In this document: one piece after another, positions 8,084-16,490 of the stretch
Layout: each line of letters opens with the position of its first letter
Position numbering within the stretch: position 1 is the stretch's first letter
Source of the DNA: CAYVRJ01 sp964453645
GTDB lineage: Bacteria > Bacillota > Clostridia > Christensenellales > JAWKQI01
Direction: 5' to 3'
DNA length: 64,000 nucleotides
Assembly: GCA_964453645.1 (NCBI GenBank)
Contig: CAYVRJ010000003.1
Location: forward strand, 1-64,000
Program-made: the position numbers and the translations under genes
The notes under the pieces: generated by a model
Database searches by the model: none
Told to the model about the DNA's origin: nothing
Seen by the model: the letters and a program-made list of their open reading frames with translations, nothing else

Positions 8084-8950
8084 TCAACCCTTAACACCAC
8101 CAGCTGTCAGGCCTGAAATAAAATACTTTTGGAAGCACAGGAATAAAATAACGATGGGTATGATGGCCAAAAGCGATCCGGTGAGCAAGATCGTATAGTT
8201 GTTGCCATAGGGGGTAAGAAGCGTTAAGAATCCTATTGACAATGTAAACATCTTGGAATCCTTCAGAACAATTAATGGCCATAAAAAGGCATTCCAACTC
8301 GTCATAGCCACAAAAATACCCATTGCTGCGAAGGACGGTCTCATGAGCGGTACCATGATCTTAAAATATATGCCAAATTCACTGCAGCCGTCGATACGGC
8401 CTGCATCTACAAAATCTTTGGGCAAACCACTTACATATTGCCTGAAAAAGAAGATGGGTAAGGCCTGTGTTGCAAAAGGAAGAACAACTCCCCATATAGA
8501 GCTAACCAATTTCATGCCCATCACCAACTTGTATAATGGCAAGATCAATATCTCGATTGGGATCATCATAACGAGAAGCACACAGGTGAAGATGGTATTT
8601 TTGAATTTAAAGTTGTACATTCCAAAACCATATCCCACCATAGATGCCAGAAACAATGTGAGTGCTGTTTGAACGACGGTGATGACGACACTGTTGCCGA
8701 ACCAAGTTAAGAACCTTTGCTTATCTTCTGTTAAAACACTGACAAAGTTGTTCAAAGACATTTTAATGGGTTCAATTGCCACGTTTAAACCGTTTCTCAA
8801 TAATTCTTCGGATGGCTTAAAGGATGCAATCAAGATTGCATACACAGGGAAGAGTATGATTCCCGCAATGACTAAAAGAAAAATAAATCCCGCAATGGCA
8901 AAAACTCTTTCGCTTGTTTTTTTTGTCACATACATATTCACCTTAGCCAT
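8084..8950 (-). CDS. Carbohydrate ABC transporter permease (MalG/AraQ type)
   Basis: A 288-residue inner-membrane protein with six hydrophobic spans and the cytoplasmic EAA loop FVDAGRIDGCSEFGIYFKIM (residues ~190-210), which docks with the shared ATPase of CUT1 importers. ATG 8950 overlaps the stop of the upstream permease gene (TAATG) and is preceded by AAGGAG, indicating translational coupling. The C-terminus SGLTAGGVKG is typical of the family. No ATPase gene is present in the cluster, so a housekeeping MsmX-like ATPase encoded elsewhere must energise the importer, as is common for such operons. Confidence 0.92.
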   Translation of the reverse strand: MAKVNMYVTKKTSERVFAIAGFIFLLVIAGIILFPVYAILIASFKPSEELLRNGLNVAIEPIKMSLNNFVSVLTEDKQRFLTWFGNSVVITVVQTALTLFLASMVGYGFGMYNFKFKNTIFTCVLLVMMIPIEILILPLYKLVMGMKLVSSIWGVVLPFATQALPIFFFRQYVSGLPKDFVDAGRIDGCSEFGIYFKIMVPLMRPSFAAMGIFVAMTSWNAFLWPLIVLKDSKMFTLSIGFLTLLTPYGNNYTILLTGSLLAIIPIVILFLCFQKYFISGLTAGGVKG

Positions 8951-9888
8951 TATGATTTCTCCTTTTTAAATACGCCATTGGCGATGAGTTGAATAACATT
9001 TACAACCATAATAAAGATGAGCAGTACAATACCGATGGCATTCGCATAGCCGAAATTGGCTTGTTCAATACCATTTCGATATAAATATCCAACAATGGTA
9101 AGTCCAATATTATTTGGGGAATTGTTATTCATAAAGAAGACATAGCTTTCTGCAAACATTGCCATACCGCCAAATATGCTGATCGTTAAAACATATACTG
9201 TCACCGGTTTCAACATGGGCATTGTGATTCTAGTAAACTTGCCCCAAAAGTTTGCCCCGTCTATATCTGCAGATTCATATAGTTCATGTGGAATGTTTTG
9301 CAGCCCCGCAAGATAATACAAAACGTTTACACCCGTCCATCGCCATGTGGCCAACAGCAAAAGTCCAATACGAGACGGCCAAAGTGTTTTGACCCATTTA
9401 ATAGGTTCTGCGCCAAATATTCCAACGATTTGGTTCATGACGCCATTGGGAAGCTCGGTGAATATCAATCGAAAGATCGTTCCGGCAATCACAACGGAAG
9501 TCAGTGCCGGAATGAACAGTGCCGATCTGAATAGGTTCTTTCCTTTGATCAATCTGTTATTTAATAATACGGCGATAAACATTGGAACGGGGATCAGAAC
9601 TGCTAGGGTCATTAACGTATAGACAATGCTATTTCCAACGGCTTGGAAAAATATGGGATCGGAAAACAGCTTCTCGTAATTACGAAAACCGATGAAGGTT
9701 TCGGAACCAGGAACGATTTTTTGAAAACTCATGACAATAGACGAACCGATGGGATACGCAAAGAATATTAGGAAAGTGATACAGAAAGGCATTATAAACA
9801 AATAGGGGGCAGCCTTTTGATTAAAAAAGAGTCTTTTTAGGAATGAACTTCGGGGAGGATTTTTTTCATATCGGCTCATTATATTCAT
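8950..9888 (-). CDS. Carbohydrate ABC transporter permease (MalF/AraP type)
   Basis: A 312-residue membrane protein with six spans and the EAA loop LYESADIDGANFWGKFTRIT (residues ~215-235). It pairs with the permease encoded immediately downstream and with the solute-binding lipoprotein encoded 68 bp upstream. Start ATG 9888 follows AAGAGGG. This is the standard gene order binding protein-MalF-MalG of CUT1 importers that take up oligosaccharides. Confidence 0.92.
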   Translation of the reverse strand: MNIMSRYEKNPPRSSFLKRLFFNQKAAPYLFIMPFCITFLIFFAYPIGSSIVMSFQKIVPGSETFIGFRNYEKLFSDPIFFQAVGNSIVYTLMTLAVLIPVPMFIAVLLNNRLIKGKNLFRSALFIPALTSVVIAGTIFRLIFTELPNGVMNQIVGIFGAEPIKWVKTLWPSRIGLLLLATWRWTGVNVLYYLAGLQNIPHELYESADIDGANFWGKFTRITMPMLKPVTVYVLTISIFGGMAMFAESYVFFMNNNSPNNIGLTIVGYLYRNGIEQANFGYANAIGIVLLIFIMVVNVIQLIANGVFKKEKS

Positions 9889-9956
9889 TTTACCCTCTTT
9901 TCTGAAATGAAAGGATAGGCGAAAGACTGCTTCCGCCTACTTTCATCAACTGAGTA

Positions 9957-11318
9957 TTATTCTTCCAATTCTCTTTCAAGCTCTGCCTGAGCATCTTTTA
10001 GAATTGTTGCAGGATCTTTCAATTCTTCAATGCAGCTGGGCAGGACAATTTGTTGCAATTTGTTAAATGTCTGCGGTGTATTTTTTGTAATGGTCAGACC
10101 GGGTATCTCGTCTTTGATTGCCAAGAGTGCCTCTGCCGGAAGATTAGCAAAGTACTTGTTAAATGTGTTATCCGGAGCTTTCATCAAATCATCGCTCCAT
10201 ACAGTTGTACGGATGGGATCAAAGCCCATGATATTCCATATCTGCTTGTTGCCGTTTTCAGACAATTTAGCAAATGCTAAGAAGTCAATAGCCAGACTTT
10301 GATCTGCGCAATACGTTGTGACACAAGTTCCGGTTCCGCCGATACCAACAGAACGGTCTTGGCCTGCCTGGAATACGGGGAGGGGTTTAACTAAGATCTT
10401 GCCAGCTAGATCGGGCATATTGTCTGTAAAGCGGTTGAGATACCAGAAGGGCATTCCCATTGCAGCAGCACCCCCGTTGTTGAAGAATCCATAGAATTCA
10501 TCTTTGTGGAAGTCACCGCCCGGACAAACTACAGCAGTTTTATCCTTTAACATGCTCTGCTCAAATGCAATCGCTTTCGCCAATTCCGGGGTGTTTAATG
10601 TGGGCGTTCCGTCGGGTTTGATAACATCTGCACCTTGACATATAAGTTTAGGCAACAGGTCGTGCTCGTTTAAGGATTGGAATACAGCAAACGGTTTACC
10701 CGTTTTTGCCGTGAAGGTTTTACCCGCTTCACTGAACTTATCCCATGTTGTTAAATCATCGGCATTGATGCCTGCTTGATCGAGTAATTCCTTGTTGTAG
10801 TACATAACGGATGCACCGACGTGATAGTCGATTCCGTAGAAACTGCCAGCGTTAGAGTAGATGTCGACACGCGATCTGACGATGTTATTAAGCTCGGGTT
10901 CGACGACGCTATTTATGGGAGCCAGTTTGATATCGCCTTGCAGATAGTTGGGGAATTTACCCACTTCGATATCGACGATATCGGGTGCACCGCTGTCTGC
11001 TTGGAAAGCAGTTGTCAATGCATTATGCATATCTGCATACGGCATGACCTGAATGTCCAATTTCAGCTGTCGGGCAGGATTAGCTGCGTTCCATTCGCCT
11101 ACCATTGTTTCAAAGAAATCGGCATGGGATTGAGCAAATGTCCAAAACGTAAATGTTTTGGCATCAGCACTAACGGGAGTCTGGGGCGTATCCGCCGACC
11201 CAGAGTTTCCCCCGGACGGTTGTTCACCTTCTGGTGTTGCGGGTGCCGGTGTGCAGGAAGCAAATGCAACTATACACAGCGCAAGAACTAATAGTAGTGA
11301 AAGTAACCTTTTCTTCAT
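9957..11318 (-). CDS. Extracellular sugar-binding lipoprotein (ABC family 1)
   Basis: A 453-residue protein with a lipoprotein signal peptide (lipobox FASC, cysteine ~21), a short low-complexity P/G/S linker (PSGGNSGSADTPQTP, residues ~35-50), then a type-1 solute-binding fold starting FTFWTFAQSH. It would be anchored on the outer face of the membrane and hand oligosaccharides to the two permeases. Start ATG 11318 follows GAGAGGAG. The neighbouring arabinofuranosidase and xylosidases suggest arabinoxylan oligomers as substrate; the residues seen do not themselves fix specificity. Confidence 0.9.
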   Translation of the reverse strand: MKKRLLSLLLVLALCIVAFASCTPAPATPEGEQPSGGNSGSADTPQTPVSADAKTFTFWTFAQSHADFFETMVGEWNAANPARQLKLDIQVMPYADMHNALTTAFQADSGAPDIVDIEVGKFPNYLQGDIKLAPINSVVEPELNNIVRSRVDIYSNAGSFYGIDYHVGASVMYYNKELLDQAGINADDLTTWDKFSEAGKTFTAKTGKPFAVFQSLNEHDLLPKLICQGADVIKPDGTPTLNTPELAKAIAFEQSMLKDKTAVVCPGGDFHKDEFYGFFNNGGAAAMGMPFWYLNRFTDNMPDLAGKILVKPLPVFQAGQDRSVGIGGTGTCVTTYCADQSLAIDFLAFAKLSENGNKQIWNIMGFDPIRTTVWSDDLMKAPDNTFNKYFANLPAEALLAIKDEIPGLTITKNTPQTFNKLQQIVLPSCIEELKDPATILKDAQAELERELEE

Positions 11319-11378
11319 TTTTTTCTCCTCTCAATCATTTGTTATTTTCGTTTCATGGTTTTACGCTTCTCGATATGT

Positions 11379-11441
11379 CCAAATTAAATTTAGATATATT
11401 AACGAACAGTATAAACCAAAATATTGTTTAAATTAATTTGG
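11379..11441. promoter_or_regulatory. Inverted repeat around the importer promoter region
   Basis: CCAAATTAAATTTA (11379-11392) and TAAATTAATTTGG (11429-11441) form an imperfect inverted pair flanking a minus-strand TATACT-like -10 element. It could be an operator for the importer operon, with the distal arm overlapping the last codons of the arabinofuranosidase gene. In AT-rich DNA such repeats also arise by chance. Confidence 0.3.
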
Positions 11442-12962
11442 ATCTTTCCCGAAGCGCACTACGTTCCAAGAAGCCCTGCTGAGTTTTATTTCAAACGTGG
11501 AGTTGCCGTTGTGGAGAACCGTGTTAGATTTCACACAAGGAGCAACAACTTTTGGTGATTTTGCTGTGTTACACGCTTTCAGATCCTCATGTTCTAATGC
11601 AACATGCTCAATTAACCGGTAATCCGATTCAAACCCAAGTAAATTAAGTTCTGTAACCATAGGTTCATCCAAATGACGATTTACAGCAAACAAGGTGATT
11701 TCGCCGGTTTGCTCATTGCAAATTACAGCTGATTCTAAATAAGGTACATCGCTATAATCTTTTGAATCGTATTTTTCAGAAACAACCGCGGGTTTTAGCG
11801 ATGTTCCACGGCCATAGAGCGATGCGTGCATAAAGGGATAAAAGATGGTTTGGCGGAAAACACCGCCGCCCGATTCGGTCATGATTGGTGCTAGCGCATT
11901 GACAAGTTGTGCCATACACGCCATCTTCAAACGGTCTGCATGTTTGAAAAACGTGATGAGCATACAACCCACAACAAGCGCATCTTCGAAATTGTAAGCC
12001 TCTTCTAATAAGTGGGGGGTTATTTGCCAAGGTTTAGTTTGCATGGTATCATCATCTTGCTTTCTCGAGTGATACCATACATTCCATTCGTCGAAGCTTA
12101 ACATCATATCTTTTTTGCTGCGTTTTTTTGCTTTTACATAATCACAGGTAGAAATAACAACTTTGATAAAATGATCCGTCTCCAGTGAGCGGGCGAGAAA
12201 GTTTTTGGAATCATCGTCTTCATTTCCGAAGTATTGATGCAGAGAGATATAATCCGATAAATCATAGGTATGCATCAACGTCTGCGCTTCCCACTCAGGA
12301 AAAGTGGGCATAAATGTTCCGGAACTTCCACAAGAAATAAATTTAAGTTCGGGATCGAAAACTTTCATTGCACGTGCTGTCTCGGCAGCAAGACGGCCGT
12401 ATTCCTCAGCGGTTTTGTGTCCGGTTTGCCATTCGCCGTCTAATTCGTTGCCTAAGCACCAATATTTGATGCCGTGAGGTTCTTTATAACCGTGGCTTAT
12501 TCGGAGATCGCTTAGATATGTACCTGAGGGGTGATTGCAGTATTCGACCAAATCAAGTGCCGCTTCGATTCCTCGCGTTCCAAGGTTGATTGCAAGCATC
12601 AAGTCTGAACCGACCGATTTGCACCATTTTGCAAACTCATTGACGCCAACCGCATTACTCTCCAACGAACGCCAAGCCAGATCGAGCCGTTTGGGACGTT
12701 TGTCGACAGGTCCAACACCATCTTCCCACCTATATCCCGAAACATAATTCCCGCCCGGATACCGTATGATGGATACATTAAGCTCTTTAATCAATTGGGA
12801 GACATCTTTGCGAAATCCATATGAATCGGCTTGCGGATGATTTGGGTCATAAATACCATCATATATACAACGCCCTAGGTGTTCCGCAAAGGAACCAAAT
12901 ACGTTTGGATCGACTTTCCCGATGGTAAAAGATTGTTCAATTGATACTCTTGCTTTTTGCAT
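11433..12962 (-). CDS. abfA: Alpha-L-arabinofuranosidase, GH51
   Basis: A 509-residue cytoplasmic enzyme without signal peptide. It removes arabinose side chains from arabinoxylan- or arabinan-derived oligosaccharides. The GH51 catalytic pair is visible: acid/base E173 in WCLGNELDGEW and nucleophile E292 in LSFDEWNVWYH, at the spacing found in characterised bacterial GH51 enzymes. The N-terminus (VFGSFAEHLGRCIY) and RYPGGNYVSGY are also family hallmarks, and length is typical. ATG 12962 follows AGGTG. It lies upstream of the importer genes on the same strand, with a 114-bp gap. Confidence 0.95.
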   Translation of the reverse strand: MQKARVSIEQSFTIGKVDPNVFGSFAEHLGRCIYDGIYDPNHPQADSYGFRKDVSQLIKELNVSIIRYPGGNYVSGYRWEDGVGPVDKRPKRLDLAWRSLESNAVGVNEFAKWCKSVGSDLMLAINLGTRGIEAALDLVEYCNHPSGTYLSDLRISHGYKEPHGIKYWCLGNELDGEWQTGHKTAEEYGRLAAETARAMKVFDPELKFISCGSSGTFMPTFPEWEAQTLMHTYDLSDYISLHQYFGNEDDDSKNFLARSLETDHFIKVVISTCDYVKAKKRSKKDMMLSFDEWNVWYHSRKQDDDTMQTKPWQITPHLLEEAYNFEDALVVGCMLITFFKHADRLKMACMAQLVNALAPIMTESGGGVFRQTIFYPFMHASLYGRGTSLKPAVVSEKYDSKDYSDVPYLESAVICNEQTGEITLFAVNRHLDEPMVTELNLLGFESDYRLIEHVALEHEDLKACNTAKSPKVVAPCVKSNTVLHNGNSTFEIKLSRASWNVVRFGKDPN

Positions 12963-13361
12963 TTTGCACCTATTTTTTCTAACGAATATTTTGTTGTGGA
13001 TTGAGTTATTAATTTATTAATTAGTTAAATTAAAATTGATTTAGTTAAAGTATAGTACTGGATAATGACCTTGTCAATATGTTATTTTATATAAATATAG
13101 TTTAATTTTCACTGTATAATGCTTGATTGTTTAAATACAAAGATTAGAAGTCAACTAATTAATAAATATATTAATTAGTTACAATAAATGTTCGAATTAA
13201 GCAGCATTAATTAAGTGTGGACGAATAAATATCGATATGATTAATAAATTAATTTATCGATTTAAAAGAGAAAAACTGACACACTTAGATAAGCTATGCC
13301 AGTAAGAAGGAAGTGATTTGCATCTGTTAAGTAACTGCTAACGTTTTATGGCTAGTTCAGC
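12963..13361. promoter_or_regulatory. AT-rich control region upstream of abfA with operator-like repeats
   Basis: This 399-base gap contains no gene. It holds a perfect inverted repeat at 13153-13180 (arms AACTAATTAAT and ATTAATTAGTT, 6-bp centre) and a single arm-like copy TATTAATTAGTTA at 13015-13027, 50 bases upstream of abfA. A further AT-rich palindrome (TAAATTAATTTA) lies at about 13244-13255. The repeated half-site suggests a dimeric regulator, possibly the ArsR-type protein of the cluster, acting at the abfA promoter. Confidence 0.45.
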
Positions 13362-15326
13362 TCACAAAGTTGCCACTTTGATCTTTTGAGGTCCTTTTAA
13401 GGACAGCTCGAAAGGTCCGACAGTTGCACCGATAACCGGTCTTTTGTTTCCAAAGTAATCTTTTTCGATACATAGAGGAGAACCATCTGCATTTTCATAG
13501 GGCAGTTGGGGTTGAAATGCAAGCCCTAAGAGTTCTGTGGTTACGTTGATGGTATCAACTTTTTCTAAACAGTTGTCAAAATCAAAGGTCAGATAAACAT
13601 CTTTTCCTTCAACTTCAGCTGTTACAACGGGTTTAAGCTCGGAACATACCGAACCCGTTTCACTTTTGAATGGTTTTGCATCCCCGAAATATATATTTGA
13701 TCCGCAATACATGGGCAGAAGAGCTGCCTCAAAATCTTCGACGTGGTACAGGGATTTATACCAGTTTTCATCAGGGGTTGGACATTCGTTATAGATCTGT
13801 AACCCTTTTAAGATGCTTCCGTCCGGCTTAATCTCCACATCTTTATGCATCCATCCGTTTGTGATATCTATTCCTTTTTCCTTTTCAATATGGTGCGGCT
13901 GAGTGCCGGTGAAAATATTGTTATAAAAGCGGTTGTCACCATTTTGGATGATCATCAAACCCGCCACTGCCGTTTCATGGTTATAATGATATGGAGTGAA
14001 CCTGTTTATAACTCGAGAACGGCAGATAAATCCGGCAAATAGATTATGGGCATACGCCCCGCCTTGGGACATATCCCGCAAACTCTTCATGGACAGACAA
14101 ATGTTGTTTTCTATTATATATGGGCCGTGGCTGACTTCGATGAATAAATCTTCCGTATCGTTATCCCATAATAAGTTGCGGAAGATATGCGTACCCTGGG
14201 CTTGCCAGTCCATCCATAGGCCCCGATCGCAATTGTGTATGATGTTGTCGTGTATCTGGCAGTCGATAGATGCATGAAGTTTGATTCCAGCTACCTCTGC
14301 ACCGTTAAACATTCTTTTGTGATGGATATTATAAATATGGTTTCCGTAAATCTCGCTGAACACTTCGCCTAAATGCCCGCAGATTCCCGTTTGCTCGCAA
14401 TCATGGATAACGTTGTTTCTAACGATATGCGATCCGATATTATCCTTGTGCCAGCCGATGCGCAGCGCATTGAATATGACATCCCGTTCATGCTGGGTAC
14501 CTTGCTTTTGACCTTTTGCATACCATTCGTTGTGACCTGTTTGTTTCTCTTTGCCCAAACTGATTCCCGAACATTTTGCATTACTGATCTCGTTGTTCTC
14601 AATTATCCAGCCTTTGCTCCAGTGGGGTCCTAACAGTCCTTCCTGAAGTGCCGTGGGAGGTGCCCAATTCGGCGATGCCATAGTCATATGAAAGCCTCGA
14701 ACAGTTATGTAATTAATTCCGGTTTTTTCCGGCCAAAAGCAAAACTTGCGCACGTTTATCTCAACGGTGCTTTGTTCGGGTGACTTTTGCTGGAAGTTTA
14801 CCCAGATAGTTGTATGAGTATCGTCGCATTCACAGTACCAGCAGTGAAGGGACCACTCTTTGTCCCTAGCAAGTTCAAAGGGTTTCGGATCCATAATTTC
14901 TTCTAACGTCTTTGACTCAAACAAAGACTTTCCATCGATATAAACTTCCCCTAAATGGAAGTCCCGATCAAGCGTATCGAACCAATCACCCCAAACCAAT
15001 TCTCGATAAGGATTATAATTCCCGAAAAAGTTGTTTGGCAAAACTGTCTTATAAACACTACCCGCAACATGCTGCCAATCGGTGATTACTTCTGCTCCTG
15101 AAATGACAACATTCTCTCCGGGTGTAGCTTGATAGGTGATTCGCAGGTCATCGCTAAGACCGCCGATCTTGGGGTTGACCCATTCCCGATATACACCTTC
15201 ACGCACAGTAATAGTATCACCGGGTTTTACCAATTCTGACGCTTTTCCGATCGTTAAAAAAGGCCTTGTCTCCGAACCGGACCATGAATCGGAACCGTTT
15301 TTTGCAACAAAATACTGTTTGCTCAT
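13362..15326 (-). CDS. Beta-xylosidase, GH120 (right-handed beta-helix)
   Basis: A 654-residue cytoplasmic protein starting YFVAKNGSDSWSGSETRPF, with VREGVYREWVNPK, GWIIENNEISNAKCSG and repeated N-x-I-H coils of a right-handed parallel beta-helix. From memory it matches the Thermoanaerobacterium GH120 xylosidase XylC along its length. The residues that align with its catalytic pair are D373 (GLWMDWQAQG) and E397 (FIEVSHGPY). GH120 enzymes cleave xylose from short xylo-oligosaccharides. Start ATG 15326 follows AAAGGA. It is upstream of abfA on the same strand, separated by 399 bases. Alternative: a generic beta-helix protein, less likely given the catalytic motifs. Confidence 0.85.
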   Translation of the reverse strand: MSKQYFVAKNGSDSWSGSETRPFLTIGKASELVKPGDTITVREGVYREWVNPKIGGLSDDLRITYQATPGENVVISGAEVITDWQHVAGSVYKTVLPNNFFGNYNPYRELVWGDWFDTLDRDFHLGEVYIDGKSLFESKTLEEIMDPKPFELARDKEWSLHCWYCECDDTHTTIWVNFQQKSPEQSTVEINVRKFCFWPEKTGINYITVRGFHMTMASPNWAPPTALQEGLLGPHWSKGWIIENNEISNAKCSGISLGKEKQTGHNEWYAKGQKQGTQHERDVIFNALRIGWHKDNIGSHIVRNNVIHDCEQTGICGHLGEVFSEIYGNHIYNIHHKRMFNGAEVAGIKLHASIDCQIHDNIIHNCDRGLWMDWQAQGTHIFRNLLWDNDTEDLFIEVSHGPYIIENNICLSMKSLRDMSQGGAYAHNLFAGFICRSRVINRFTPYHYNHETAVAGLMIIQNGDNRFYNNIFTGTQPHHIEKEKGIDITNGWMHKDVEIKPDGSILKGLQIYNECPTPDENWYKSLYHVEDFEAALLPMYCGSNIYFGDAKPFKSETGSVCSELKPVVTAEVEGKDVYLTFDFDNCLEKVDTINVTTELLGLAFQPQLPYENADGSPLCIEKDYFGNKRPVIGATVGPFELSLKGPQKIKVATL

Positions 15327-15495
15327 ATTAGTTTTTCCTTTGCAAAATTTACTTATTAATATTTATGTTAGGACGATTAAATTATATATGTGATCAGCGA
15401 TAGTGTCAAGCAGTTAATTTGATTTGAAAAGGAATAAATATGCCCTAATTTACCTAAACAACTTAACACTAATAATAATACTTGAATTGACATAC

Positions 15496-15521
15496 TGTGA
15501 TTAATAATAATGTTAATCACA
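15496..15521. promoter_or_regulatory. Operator-like inverted repeat TGTGATTAA-N8-TTAATCACA
   Basis: Perfect 9-bp arms with an 8-bp spacer, overlapping a plus-strand TTGACA (15487-15492). The form resembles a CRP/FNR- or LacI-like site. It lies in the 290-base gap between the GH120 start (15326) and the SDR remnant, so it may have served either direction. Otherwise the gap shows nothing. Confidence 0.45.
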
Positions 15522-15618
15522 TCGCAAAAACTATGTTAAAGCACTCAAAAACTCTTGACACTGGAAGAATATATGATAGGAGTAAGGCATGTGGGTCCAT
15601 TTGGGAGTTCATGCTCTG

Positions 15619-15726
15619 GTGGGTATGGTGATAACACTGGCCTCCAACGCATCCAGTTATAGGAGCGGACAAACATATTATGTGGATGGAGGCTGTTTGG
15701 GCGGGAGGAAAACCATGGCAATATGA
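15619..15726 (+). pseudogene. Short-chain dehydrogenase, C-terminal remnant
   Basis: The frame reads VGMVITLASNASSYRSGQTY followed by YVDGGCLGG and ends at TGA 15724-15726. L-AS-ASSY-xGQ-x-x-VDGG is the highly conserved C-terminal tail of classical SDR oxidoreductases. Everything upstream is gone. A terminator follows at 15750, consistent with the original 3' end of that gene. Confidence 0.7.
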
Positions 15727-15749
15727 TACAAAATGGAATTAAATAAAAC

Positions 15750-15774
15750 GTCGGTCACTTTTGACCGACATTTT
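15750..15774 (+). terminator. Intrinsic terminator after the SDR remnant
   Basis: Stem GTCGGTC (15750-15756) / GACCGAC (15763-15769) with a 6-nt loop, followed by ATTTTCGTTT on the plus strand. Confidence 0.6.
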
Positions 15775-15795
15775 CGTTTGTGCTAGTTGCTTATG

Positions 15796-16036
15796 TCATC
15801 CCTTTACAGCACCGGCTACCAATCTCTTAACGAGCTTATCTTTTAAAATGATAAATAGTATTATCAACGGCAGAACCGTCAACATTAGCACAGCCATGAT
15901 CATGGGGATATTTACTGTAAATTTACCCGAAAAATCGACATTGCAAGGGATAACGTTCTTGAAGCTTTTGATTGAGTTAAAGTATTGGCGAAGGCAAATT
16001 CATTCCAAATCGTAATGCCGTTATAAATAGTACTTT
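15796..16036 (-). pseudogene. Sugar ABC permease (MalG type), C-terminal remnant with frameshift
   Basis: The minus strand encodes GITIWNEFAFANTLTQSKAS in one frame, then after a shift near 15910-15925 continues as GKFTVNIPMIMAVLMLTVLP and KDKLVKRLVAGAVKG, ending at TGA 15798..15796. This is the last third of a MalG-type permease and is clearly different from the intact permease at 8084-8950. It is a relic of a second sugar importer. Confidence 0.7.
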
Positions 16037-16094
16037 ACATTTATCTGCTAAGTAGGGTAACATAGATTCAAATTAATACTTTGGGGAGTTTTAA

Positions 16095-16469
16095 ATGATA
16101 CACAATCTTCATGGCATTCGTGAAACTGTAGATTATGAGAACAACTCGACTTTCGTATTGATCTATGACAACAATGAATACGAGGACTACCCGTATCATT
16201 GGCATACTGCTGCTGAAATCATTATGCCAATTGAAAATTGGTATGAAGTTTGCTGTGCAGAAAAAAATATTTCGATAAACCATTTCAAACAGTTCGTTTC
16301 ACTATTTGACTACATCAATTTACACTTCAGTGAAAACTTAAATCTAGAAAATGTCGCAAAGATGACGGGGTTTAGCAAATACTACTTTGAAAGATTATTT
16401 AAACAAATAACAGGAGTGTCTTTTTACAAATATATCAACCGCAAACGGATCGTCTATGCAGTCCGCTAA
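16095..16469 (+). pseudogene. AraC-family regulator, internally deleted and truncated
   Basis: ATG 16095 behind GGGGAG encodes 124 residues. Residues ~30-50 (YPYHWHTAAEIIMPIENWYE) are the start of an AraC-type cupin sensing domain. The sequence then jumps to the linker and first helix-turn-helix (NLENVAKMTGFSKYYFERLF, residues ~82-101). Most of the cupin and the whole second helix-turn-helix are missing; the family is normally ~280 residues. It still has a start, a ribosome site and a stop, so a short protein may be made, but normal DNA binding needs both helices. It lies 21 bases upstream of the GH3 gene and was presumably its activator. Confidence 0.75.
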
Positions 16470-16490
16470 AGATTTAAGGAGATATGCAAT

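Noticed and set aside
15761..16015. Plus-strand 84-codon open frame
   Set aside because: It is the antisense of the MalG permease remnant; the minus strand carries clear family sequence.
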